Below are positions 25,481 to 34,829 of a stretch of 34,829 nt of DNA, piece after piece. The notes beneath the pieces were generated by a model, which did no database searches, was not told the origin of the DNA, and saw only the letters and a list, made by a program, of their open reading frames with translations. The stretch is from JACVRW01 sp035705985 (lineage in GTDB: Bacteria; Actinomycetota; Thermoleophilia; Solirubrobacterales; Thermoleophilaceae). The position numbers were made by a program, and so were the translations under genes. Numbering within the stretch: the first letter of the stretch is position 1; every line of letters starts with the position of its first letter. The stretch is taken from the NCBI GenBank assembly GCA_035705985.1, contig DASSVP010000036.1:1-34829 (forward strand), read 5' to 3'.

Positions 25481-26656
25481 ATGGTAGCCCCGCTCAATAG
25501 CCTGCCTCGCGCCGTGACGGGGCTCGACTGGATCATCGTCGCCTTCACCGTCCTCATGGCGGTGTGGGGCTTCAGCCAGGGGCTGATCGCCGGCGCCCTG
25601 GCGCTCGCCGGCTTCGCGGGCGGCGCGTTCCTCGGCTCGCGGCTCGGGCCGCTGGTGCTGGAGGAGGGGTCCCAGTCCCCCTATGCGCCTCTGTTCGCGC
25701 TCATGGGCGCCGTGATCGTGGGCGGCCTCCTCGCCTCGGGACTGGAGGCGCTCGGCTTCCACCTTCGCCACAGGCTGGGCGAGCGCTTCGCCCTGCTGGA
25801 CGGGGTCGGGGGCAGCGTGCTCGTTGCGTGCCTCGGGCTGTTCCTCGTCTGGATCGGTGGCGCGGTGGCGCTCCAGACGCCGGGCGCTCGCGAGCTGCGC
25901 GAGCCGATCCAGCGCTCGGCGATCCTCCAGGAGCTCAACACGGTGCTGCCACCGTCCGGCGGGATCCTGAAAGCGCTGGCGCGCTTCGACCCGTTCCCCG
26001 CGATACGCGGCCCGTCGGCGAACGTGCCGGCACCCGATGCCGCGATCGCGCGCGACCCCGAGGTGGCCGCCGCTGGGCGGAGTGTCGTGCGGGTACTCGG
26101 CACGGCCTGCGGCCTCGGCGTGCAGGGAAGCGGGTGGGTGGCCGGCAGGGGCCTCGTCGTGACGAACGCGCACGTGGTCGCCGGCCAGGACGACACCACG
26201 GTCCAGCTCGGCGGCGAGGGCGCCAGCGTCGACGCCGACGCGGTCTGGTTCGACCCGGACAACGACCTCGCGATCCTGCGCGCGCCCGGCGTGGCCGGCG
26301 CCCCGGCGCTGTCGCTGAACGTGAACGCCGAGCCCGGCGCGAGCGCGGCGGTGCTCGGGTTCCCCGAGGACGGCCCCTACGACGTGCAGCCGGCCCGGCT
26401 CGGCCAGACCTCCACGGTGATCTCGCAGGACGCCTACGGCCGCGGGCCGGTGCGGCGCACGATCACGTCCGTGCGCGGACTGGTGCGCCAGGGCAACTCC
26501 GGCGGGCCGGTCGTGGACGGGCGGGGGCGCGTGGTGACCACGATCTTCGCCGCGGCCACGAGCCGGCGCCGGACGGGCTACGGCGTGCCGGATTCCCTCG
26601 TGCGACGGGCGTTGGGGCGGGCGCGCCGGCCGGTCGACACCGGCCCCTGCACCTAG
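25481..26656 (+). CDS. MarP-like membrane serine protease (CvpA-type membrane domain plus trypsin-like protease)
   Basis: A 391-residue protein. The N-terminal part has about four membrane helices (about 15-131) with CvpA-like sequence (LDWIIVAFTVLMAVWGFSQG). The C-terminal periplasmic trypsin-like domain has His231 in VTNAHVV, Asp262 in DPDNDLAIL and Ser340 in QGNSGGPV. Cys210 (GTACG) and Cys390 (GPCT) fit the redox-sensitive disulfide known in mycobacterial MarP (Rv3671c), whose length is also close (397 aa). MarP protects M. tuberculosis in acid by processing cell-wall hydrolases; a cell-envelope stress role is inferred here. It overlaps the patatin gene stop by 4 bp (convergent) and is divergent from a PBP. 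Confidence 0.92.
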   Translation: MVAPLNSLPRAVTGLDWIIVAFTVLMAVWGFSQGLIAGALALAGFAGGAFLGSRLGPLVLEEGSQSPYAPLFALMGAVIVGGLLASGLEALGFHLRHRLGERFALLDGVGGSVLVACLGLFLVWIGGAVALQTPGARELREPIQRSAILQELNTVLPPSGGILKALARFDPFPAIRGPSANVPAPDAAIARDPEVAAAGRSVVRVLGTACGLGVQGSGWVAGRGLVVTNAHVVAGQDDTTVQLGGEGASVDADAVWFDPDNDLAILRAPGVAGAPALSLNVNAEPGASAAVLGFPEDGPYDVQPARLGQTSTVISQDAYGRGPVRRTITSVRGLVRQGNSGGPVVDGRGRVVTTIFAAATSRRRTGYGVPDSLVRRALGRARRPVDTGPCT

Positions 26657-27564
26657 AGGCGCGTCAGCGCGGCGTCGATCTCGGCCGAGCGGTCGCGGAT
26701 CAGATCCTCGGCGTGCCCTCGCAGCCGGGCCAGGTTGTCCTCGGAGGCGTCATCGAGGTCGTCGCTGGCGAGTGTCAGCTCGGTCTGGAGGCGCAGGTAG
26801 CGCTCGCCGCCGAGCACGCTCTGGAGCTGGAAGTCGACGGTGTCCGACGCGCCGTCGAACACGACGTCGAGGATCGGGCGGGCCCACTTCGCCACGCCCC
26901 AGTCCTTGATCTCGTCGAACTCTCGCCTTTGCGTGCGCTCCCCGGTGCCGAGCGAGAGCAGGACCACGTCGCGCGGTGCCACCGTGCCGAGCACCTCCGC
27001 GAGCCCGCACATCGCCGGGTTGGCGGCGAACACGCCGCCGTCCACCATCGAGCGGCCGCTCGCCTCCACGGGCTCGAAGTAGGTGGGCGCGGCGGACGTG
27101 GCACGCGCGACCAAGGAGAGCGGGAAGTCGTGCTCGGCCGCGTTCTCCCGCGCCTTGGAGGTCTTGAAGAAATACGGGCCGGGCAGCGCGGTGTCGTAGA
27201 CCGGGACGATGAGGCCGGGCCGGCTCTCCGAGAGCCGCTTGTGCCCCAGGAAGCGCTCGAGCGCGCGGTCGAGGGCGGCGTCGTCGTACTTCTCGTCGAG
27301 CAGCCCGTCGGCGCTCTTGATGCGCTGGAAGAGCGAGCGGTCGAAGATCTCCGGCCCCTCCTCCTCGTACAGCTTCACCAGCTCGGAGGCGGGCAGCGGC
27401 TCGGGCGCGCACAGCGCGCAGGCGAGGATGCCGCCGGTCGAAGTGCCGGCGATCAGGTCGAACAGCTCGAAGATCCGGCGGCCGGCGCGCCGCTCCAGCT
27501 CGGTCAGGACGAGGGCGGGGATCAGGCCGCGAATCCCGCCGCCGTCGATTGCGAGCACGCGCAT
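26653..27564 (-). CDS. Patatin-like phospholipase
   Basis: A 303-residue cytoplasmic patatin. DGGGIRGL (7-14) is the oxyanion-hole loop, GTSTGG (40-45) supplies the nucleophile Ser42, and the catalytic Asp175 is in MVDGGVFAANP. SAAPTYFEPV is the family's substrate-loop motif. The closest types in general layout are plant patatins and bacterial CapV-like lipases. No CD-NTase or other CBASS gene lies nearby, so a defence role is unsupported; lipid acyl hydrolase is the safe call. The ATG at 27564 shares its bases with a possible ATG of the divergent LOX-like gene. Confidence 0.9.
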   Translation of the reverse strand: MRVLAIDGGGIRGLIPALVLTELERRAGRRIFELFDLIAGTSTGGILACALCAPEPLPASELVKLYEEEGPEIFDRSLFQRIKSADGLLDEKYDDAALDRALERFLGHKRLSESRPGLIVPVYDTALPGPYFFKTSKARENAAEHDFPLSLVARATSAAPTYFEPVEASGRSMVDGGVFAANPAMCGLAEVLGTVAPRDVVLLSLGTGERTQRREFDEIKDWGVAKWARPILDVVFDGASDTVDFQLQSVLGGERYLRLQTELTLASDDLDDASEDNLARLRGHAEDLIRDRSAEIDAALTRL

Positions 27565-27595
27565 GCCCGCCACCGTAGTCGCTACAACTGTCCCG

Positions 27596-28420
27596 GTGCG
27601 TGCCGCTCTCCTGATCGTGCTCTGCTGTGCTGCCGCGACACTCGGCGGGCCCGCGGCGGCGCGTCCGACCCAGCTCGACGACAACCCCTGCATCGGGCCG
27701 GACGCCGATTCGCTGCGCTGCCCGGACCTGGTCATGCGCCAGCCGTACGGGCTCTACACGGACCGGCTGACGAAGGCGGGGCACACCGTGCTGAGGGCCG
27801 GCAACGTGATCGACAGCATCGGGGCGGGGCCGGCCGAGCTGCACGGCTACGACCGGATCGGCCCGCGCTTCATGCTGGCCCGCCAGCGGATCCTGAGGCG
27901 CGACGGCCGCCGCATCGGCGTCGACACCGGCGCGCGGCTCCAGTTCAAGTTCGCGCACCAGAGCCGCTACTGGTGGAAGTTCTACAACGCCGCGCGCTTC
28001 GAGCTGTGGCGCGTGGACGCCGACGGTGAGCGCACGAGGCTCGTGCGGACCGGACCGAAGGTCGCCTACTGCCTGCGCGACCTCACGCACACCAGGCCGC
28101 TCTTGCGCCGCTCGCCGCGCCGGCCCGTCTACCCGGCCTGCAGCACCAACTCGCGCGCCCAGCGGGTCACGCTCGGAACGTCGATCGGATGGGCCGACAT
28201 CTACCCGCCGGCCTATCCGGAGCAGTGGATCGACGTGACCGGGCTGCGCGGCTGCTTCGCATACGTGCACACCGCCGATCCGGACAACCGGATCTACGAG
28301 TCGGACGAGGACAACAACGAGGCGCAGGTGGTCGTTCGCCTGCCGTTCGACCCGGACGCCCGGCGGAGGGGCTGCCGCGGCCGCGATCGCGGGCGCGGCT
28401 TCAATCCGAACCTCTACTGA
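27596..28420 (+). CDS. Divergent secreted lysyl-oxidase-like protein lacking copper ligands
   Basis: A 274-residue exported protein; signal peptide MRAALLIVLCCAAATLGGPAAA from the GTG at 27596 (ATG 27563 is an alternative). The body aligns by eye with the LOX-like protein at 19849. RAGNVIDSIGAGPAEL matches its RFSNLIVNLGAGDLRL. FAHQSRYWWKFYNAARFEL matches FHPAHNHWHLDQVALFEI. GPKVAYCLRD aligns with the Lys of the LTQ cofactor (Lys155). IGWADIY...QWIDVTGLRG aligns with the Tyr (Tyr203). ESDEDNNEAQ matches the C-terminal ESDYTNN. The three copper-binding His are replaced by Arg124, Trp126 and Lys128; only the first His (121) remains. Canonical copper-dependent oxidation is therefore unlikely. 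The C-terminal Arg-rich tail is unusual. Confidence 0.78.
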   Translation: MRAALLIVLCCAAATLGGPAAARPTQLDDNPCIGPDADSLRCPDLVMRQPYGLYTDRLTKAGHTVLRAGNVIDSIGAGPAELHGYDRIGPRFMLARQRILRRDGRRIGVDTGARLQFKFAHQSRYWWKFYNAARFELWRVDADGERTRLVRTGPKVAYCLRDLTHTRPLLRRSPRRPVYPACSTNSRAQRVTLGTSIGWADIYPPAYPEQWIDVTGLRGCFAYVHTADPDNRIYESDEDNNEAQVVVRLPFDPDARRRGCRGRDRGRGFNPNLY

Positions 28421-28449
28421 CCCGGCCCTCTTGCCGATGAAAGGGCGGA

Positions 28450-30418
28450 ATGCTCCGCCGCGCACCCCATCTCAGCCTGCTGGCGAAGTTCAGCCTGCTG
28501 ACGTTCCTGTGCGTCGCGGTGCTCGGCGCCGCGCTGGCGCTGGCCCTGAAGCAGCAGATTCACGACCGCGCGGCGGCCGACGCGCGCGATCTCGCGCACC
28601 GCATCGCCACCGACGTGATCGACGAGCACCTGCGACTGCGGGACCTCGAGTACGGCCTGGACGGCGCGACGCTCGCCGAGATCGACCTGAGCATCGAGGC
28701 GCTTCTCCTGCGGGGCACGATCAAGAACGCGAAGATCTACGACGGCAGCGGGCGGGTGGTCTACTCGCTTCACCGCGATCAGCTCGGCTCACACGAGGAC
28801 GACGCGCGCCGCGCCATGGCCGGCGAGACGGTCGCCGAGTTCGAGGACGGCGAGGATGGGGTCGGCGGCGGCGTGTACGAGGTCTACGTGCCGCTGACGC
28901 TGCTCGGCGGGAAGTATCCCTCCGGCGCGTTCGAGCTCTACCTGCCGTACGAGCCGATCGCCGCCCAGACGGCCGCCGACACGCGCGAGCTGTACCCGGT
29001 CCTGGGCGGCGGCCTGGCGCTCCTCTACCTGCTCCTGGTGCCGATCGTGGCGCGCGCGTCGCGCACGCTGCGGCGCCACGCAGCCGAGAGCCACCACCAG
29101 GCACTCCACGACGAGCTGACGGGCATCGCGAACCGGCGCCGCCTCTTCACACGCCTCCAGGAGGAGATCGCGGCGGCCGCGCGCGGCGGCCCGGGCTTCG
29201 CGCTCCTCATGCTCGACCTCGATCGCTTCAAGGAGGTGAACGACGCGCTCGGGCACGGTCACGGCGACCTGCTGCTGCGCCAGGTGGCCGGGCGGCTCGC
29301 CACCTCGGTACGCGACGGCGACCTGCTTGCCCGCCTCGGCGGGGACGAGTTCGCCCTGCTGGCTCCGGACGTGGCCGGAGACGAGGCCGCGCTGGAGCTC
29401 GCCGAGCGCGTGAGCGCCACGTTGCACGGCGAGTTCGTGCTCGCGGGCGTTCCGGTGTTCGTGGAGGCGAGCATCGGCGTGGCGCTCTTCCCCGACCACG
29501 GCCACGACGCCGAGGCGCTACTCCAGGCGGCCGACACCGCGATGTACGCGGCGAAGCAGGCCGGCACGCACCACGAGCTGTACGTGCTCGAGCGCGACCG
29601 CCGCGGCCCCGAGCGGGTCGCGCGGCTCGGCGAGCTGCGCCGGGCGCTCGCGGAGGGCGAGATCGTCGTCTACTTCCAGCCCAAGGTGGACCTTCGCTCC
29701 GGCGACGTCACCGGGGCCGAGGCGCTTGTGCGCTGGGAGCACCCCGAGCGCGGGCTGATGTCGCCGATGGAGTTCCTGCCGCTCGCGGAGCAGACCGGCC
29801 TCATCACCGCGCTCACCACCGAGGTGCTCGAGCAGGCGCTCCGGCAGTGCCGCGCCTGGGGAGACGACGGCATCGACATCGCCGTCGCGGTCAACGTGAG
29901 CGAGCGGAGCCTGCTCGACCCCGCGTTCCCGGACGAGGTCGACGCGCTGCTGGCGCGCCACGGAGTGCCCGGCAACCGGCTGCAGCTCGAGCTCACGGAG
30001 CGGAGCCTGATCGGCGACCTCGCCACGGCGATGGACACGATCGCGCGCCTGCACGGGCTCGGCGTGCGCCTCTCGGTCGACGACTTCGGCACGGGGTACT
30101 CGTCGCTCAGCCGCTTGCTCGACCTGCCGCTCCAGGAGCTGAAGATCGACCGTTCGTTCGTCACGGACATCGACGACGAGGGGCCGGGCGCGGCGATCGT
30201 GCGCTCCTCGATCGACCTGGGGCACCATCTCGGCCTCGAGGTGGTGGCCGAGGGGGTGGAGACCGAGACGACTCTCGCGGAGCTCCGCGAGCTCGGTTGC
30301 GACGCGGTGCAGGGCTACCACCTGCTGCGCCCGCAGCGCGCCGCCGACGTCACCGCGTGGCTGCGCCGACGGCACGCCCAGAGAACTCAGCCCGCGCCCG
30401 CCGATATCGTGATCGGCG

Positions 30419-30444
<26 letters not shown>
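28450..30444 (+). CDS. Membrane-bound GGDEF-EAL cyclic-di-GMP enzyme
   Basis: A 664-residue protein that could make and degrade c-di-GMP. It has an N-terminal TM helix (about 12-33), an extracytoplasmic sensor of about 145 residues of no obvious named family, and a second TM helix (about 183-202). The GGDEF domain has GGDEF at 297-301 and an I-site RDGD (288-291), five residues upstream, for product inhibition. The EAL domain has EALVRW at 424-429 and the later LTER, DDFGTGYSSL, KIDRSF, VVAEGVET and VQGYH motifs. The residues for both activities look present, although LTES is LTER here. The ATG at 28450 follows a purine-rich AAAGGGCGGA. It overlaps the topoisomerase gene by 26 bp, which suggests co-translation. 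Confidence 0.93.
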
Positions 30445-32710
<2,266 letters not shown>

Positions 32711-32804
32711 CGACAGCGCTGAGCGCGACAAGCGTCCTGCCTAGGGCTTCGTACAGGAGCACCAGTCAGGACACTTGGGTTTGGCCGGGGGTTACTCGTG
32801 GTAG

Positions 32805-32819
32805 GTTACTGTGAGTAAC
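32805..32819. promoter_or_regulatory. Palindromic operator overlapping the TetR promoter
   Basis: GTTACTGTGAGTAAC is a perfect 15-bp palindrome ending one base before the TetR ATG at 32821. A second GTTACT half-site occurs at 32791-32796. The palindrome contains TACTGT (32807-32812), a -10-like hexamer 8 nt from the ATG, so binding would block a leaderless transcript. The repressor is most likely the adjacent TetR protein (autoregulation), by analogy with the family. Confidence 0.7.
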
Positions 32820-32820
32820 T

Positions 32821-33420
32821 ATGGAGGCCCTTGCGCGGATAGAGGAGTTTCGGCACGGTCGGGTGCCGCGGGCGGTGCGTCGGCGGCAGCTCGTCGAGCT
32901 CGGGGAGGAGCTGTTCCTCGAGCGCGGCTTCGCGAAGGCGTCGATGGACGAGCTCGCCCGTCGCGCGGGTGTCACGAAGCCGGTGATCTATGAGCTGTTC
33001 GGCTCGAAGGAAGGCCTCTTCAATGCCTGTCTCGAGGGCCTCGCGCTGAGGCTCGCGACCCAGATCGCCGACGCGGCCCGCGCCGGGACCGATCCCGAAA
33101 GCCGGCTGAGGGCCGGTGGCCTCGCGTTCCTTCGCTTCGCCACCGAGAACCGCGTGGCCTACGAGCTCCTCTACGAAGGCCGCTTCTCGGAGGCGGCCGC
33201 CAAGGTGCGCCGGCGCCAGGCCACCCTGATCCTCGAGCTGATGAGGGAGATGGCGCCCGACCACGTGGACCCGCGCGAGCTCGAGGTGGCGGCGAACGCC
33301 GTCAACTCGGCCTACGAGGGTGTCGCCCACTGGATGTGGGACCACCCGGACATCCCGCTCGAGACACTCGCGGACTGGACCGTCGAGCTGCTCCTGCCAG
33401 GACTACGGAGGTTCACGTGA
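32821..33420 (+). CDS. TetR-family transcriptional regulator
   Basis: A 199-residue regulator. The helix-turn-helix is in residues of about 37-65 (KASMDELARRAGVTKPVIYELFGSKEGLF), followed by the typical ligand-binding all-helical C-terminal domain. The start ATG 32821 follows the operator directly, without a Shine-Dalgarno sequence. Its stop overlaps the start of the flavin monooxygenase gene by 3 bases (GTGA), so it controls, and is co-transcribed with, that enzyme. The inducer is unknown; a hydrophobic ketone or related substrate of the monooxygenase is a guess. Confidence 0.92.
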   Translation: MEALARIEEFRHGRVPRAVRRRQLVELGEELFLERGFAKASMDELARRAGVTKPVIYELFGSKEGLFNACLEGLALRLATQIADAARAGTDPESRLRAGGLAFLRFATENRVAYELLYEGRFSEAAAKVRRRQATLILELMREMAPDHVDPRELEVAANAVNSAYEGVAHWMWDHPDIPLETLADWTVELLLPGLRRFT

Positions 33421-34829
33421 CTCACCATCGAGTGGCGATCGTCGGCACCGGCTTCTCCGGGCTCGGCATGGCCATCAGGCTGAAGCAGCAGGGCGACGAC
33501 GACTTCGTGCTGCTCGAGCGCGCCGGCGACATCGGCGGCACCTGGCGCGACAACACCTACCCGGGCTGCCGCTGCGACGTGCCGTCGCACCTCTACTCGT
33601 TCTCCTTCGCGCCGAACCCGGACTGGTCGAGCACGTTCTCGCCGCAGCCGGAGATCCTCGACTACCTGAGGGACTGCGCCGAGCGCTTCGGCATCGTGCC
33701 GCACGTCCGCTTTCAGACCGAGGTCGAGCGCGCGCGCTGGGACGACGACGAGCAGCGATGGGAGATCGAGACCGCCGCGGGAGAGCTGACCGCCGACGTT
33801 CTGATAGCCGCGCAGGGGCCGTTGTCGGATCCTTCATTGCCGGCAGTTCCCGGGCTCGACAGTTTCGAGGGCACCGCCTTCCACTCCGCCCGCTGGGACC
33901 ACGACCACGACCTGACCGGCGAGCGCGTCGCGGTGATCGGAACCGGCGCGTCCGCCATCCAGTTCGTCCCGGAGATCCAGCCCGAGGTGGAGCAGCTCCA
34001 TGTCTTCCAGCGCTCGGCGCCGTGGGTGATCCCGCATCGCAACCGGCCCATGAAGCGATGGGAGCGCGCGCTCTACCGGCTCTTTCCGCCTGCGCAGCTC
34101 GCCATGCGCGCCGGGATCTACTGGGCTCGCGAGTCGTTCGTGCTCCAGTTCCGCCACCGATGGATCGGCAAGCTGCTCGAGCGCATCCCGATCGCGCACA
34201 TGAAGAGGTCGATCGAGGACCCGGAGCTGCGGCGGAAGCTCACGCCCGACTACAGCATCGGGTGCAAGCGCATCCTGCCGACGAACGAGTGGTATCCGGC
34301 GCTTGCGCAGCCCAACGTCGAGGTCATCGCGAGCGGGCTGGCGGAGGTGCGGCCGCACTCGGTGGTGGCCGCCGACGGCACCGAGCGCGAAGTGGACACG
34401 ATCATCTTCGGCACCGGCTTCCACGTGACCGACGTCCCGATCGCCAACCGGATCGAGGGCCCGACCGGCGAGACGCTGGCCGAGGTCTGGAGGGGCCGGA
34501 TGCAGGCGTACAAGGGCACGACCGTCGCCGGCTTCCCGAACCTGTTCTTCCTGGTCGGCCCGAACACCGGCCTCGGCCACACCTCGATCGTGTTCATGAT
34601 CGAGTCGCAGATCGAGTACGTGCTCGGCGCGCTCCGAACGATGCGGTGCCACGGCGCGCCGACGCTCGAGGTGAGGCGCGAGGCGCAGGCCGCCTACAAC
34701 GCCGAGATCGACGCGATGACGGAGGGCACGGTCTGGGTCTCGGGCGGCTGCCAGAGCTACTACCTCGACTCGGGCGGCCACAACTCCGCGCTGTGGCCGA
34801 CCTACACGTGGCCGTTCCGCCGCCGCCTC
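33417..34829 (+). CDS. Baeyer-Villiger-type flavin monooxygenase (partial, cut by right edge)
   Basis: A class B flavoprotein monooxygenase; 471 codons are in the window with no stop, so the C-terminus is missing. It uses FAD and NADPH to insert oxygen into ketones. FAD Rossmann motif GTGFSG (10-15); GGTW at 40-43, followed by DVPSHLYSFSF. The BVMO fingerprint F-x-G-x3-H-x3-W-D is seen exactly as Phe150, Gly152, His156, Trp160 and Asp161. The NADPH Rossmann motif is GTGASA (175-180). A later FGTGFHVTDVP matches the second family fingerprint (GTG). The start GTG 33417 overlaps the TetR stop as GTGA. Substrate range cannot be read; xenobiotic or steroid-like ketones are possible. N-hydroxylating relatives are less likely because of the BVMO motif. 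Confidence 0.93.
   Translation, partial: MTHHRVAIVGTGFSGLGMAIRLKQQGDDDFVLLERAGDIGGTWRDNTYPGCRCDVPSHLYSFSFAPNPDWSSTFSPQPEILDYLRDCAERFGIVPHVRFQTEVERARWDDDEQRWEIETAAGELTADVLIAAQGPLSDPSLPAVPGLDSFEGTAFHSARWDHDHDLTGERVAVIGTGASAIQFVPEIQPEVEQLHVFQRSAPWVIPHRNRPMKRWERALYRLFPPAQLAMRAGIYWARESFVLQFRHRWIGKLLERIPIAHMKRSIEDPELRRKLTPDYSIGCKRILPTNEWYPALAQPNVEVIASGLAEVRPHSVVAADGTEREVDTIIFGTGFHVTDVPIANRIEGPTGETLAEVWRGRMQAYKGTTVAGFPNLFFLVGPNTGLGHTSIVFMIESQIEYVLGALRTMRCHGAPTLEVRREAQAAYNAEIDAMTEGTVWVSGGCQSYYLDSGGHNSALWPTYTWPFRRRL

Noticed and set aside
26653..27564. CapV-type CBASS defence effector
   Set aside because: The patatin motifs fit, but no CD-NTase, Cap2/Cap3-like or other CBASS gene is within reach on either side.
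32711..32790. Terminator after the topoisomerase gene
   Set aside because: Only short, imperfect complementary stretches (GTCCTG at about 32731 and CAGGAC at about 32767) are present, with no T tract, which is too weak to call.

Overview
The window looks like chromosomal DNA of a high-GC actinobacterium, most likely from the Solirubrobacterales/Gaiellales side (class Thermoleophilia). The grounds are a base composition of roughly 70% GC by eye, the actinobacterial lysA-hom-thrC-thrB gene order, a MarP-type membrane serine protease, a MecA_N-type penicillin-binding protein and many genes that appear to be leaderless. The taxonomic call is inference. No rRNA, tRNA, IS element, prophage or CRISPR array is visible, and no gene-free stretch exceeds 300 bases.

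Layout, left to right. 1-1840: a metal (probably zinc) ABC importer on the minus strand with two permeases and one ATPase; its first gene starts behind a perfect Fur/Zur-type palindrome, and the last gene runs off the left edge. 1862-2593: a small alpha/beta hydrolase, divergent from the operon at 2617-6905 that makes lysine and threonine (lysA, hom, thrC, thrB, all overlapping). 6924-10445: a secreted beta-sandwich protein, a Nudix hydrolase and a large secreted metallophosphoesterase. 10487-11911: an amidase. 11985-12941: an AbiEi/DUF559-type protein whose start region lies in a long inverted repeat and whose 3' end overlaps an orphan ParA ATPase (12854-13651) by 88 bp tail to tail. 13727-19816: gltB and gltD, the two subunits of glutamate synthase. 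19849-21599: a secreted lysyl-oxidase-like protein and an SDR epimerase. 21586-22571: a zinc-ribbon/FHA protein and a small Cys-rich protein around an AT-rich terminator hairpin. 22610-23723: a SRPBCC protein and a lipoprotein. 23772-26656: a class B penicillin-binding protein divergent from the MarP-like protease. 26653-28420: a patatin-like lipase, then a second lysyl-oxidase-like protein that has lost the copper ligands. 28450-32710: a GGDEF-EAL protein overlapping a topoisomerase III-type enzyme. 32821-34829: a TetR regulator with a palindromic operator, co-transcribed with a Baeyer-Villiger-type flavin monooxygenase cut by the right edge.

How the genes fit together. Most of the window is housekeeping: aspartate-family amino acids, ammonia assimilation, zinc uptake, cell wall and DNA topology. 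Envelope or secreted proteins are frequent (metallophosphoesterase, beta-sandwich protein, two LOX-like proteins, lipoprotein, PBP, MarP). I do not see a clear undescribed multi-gene system. The observations most worth a second look are the pair of lysyl-oxidase-like proteins (one copper-competent, one not), the inverted repeat over the AbiEi/DUF559 start, and apparent non-canonical starts: ATA for gltB behind a perfect Shine-Dalgarno sequence, and CTG at CTGA junctions for thrC and the SDR gene.
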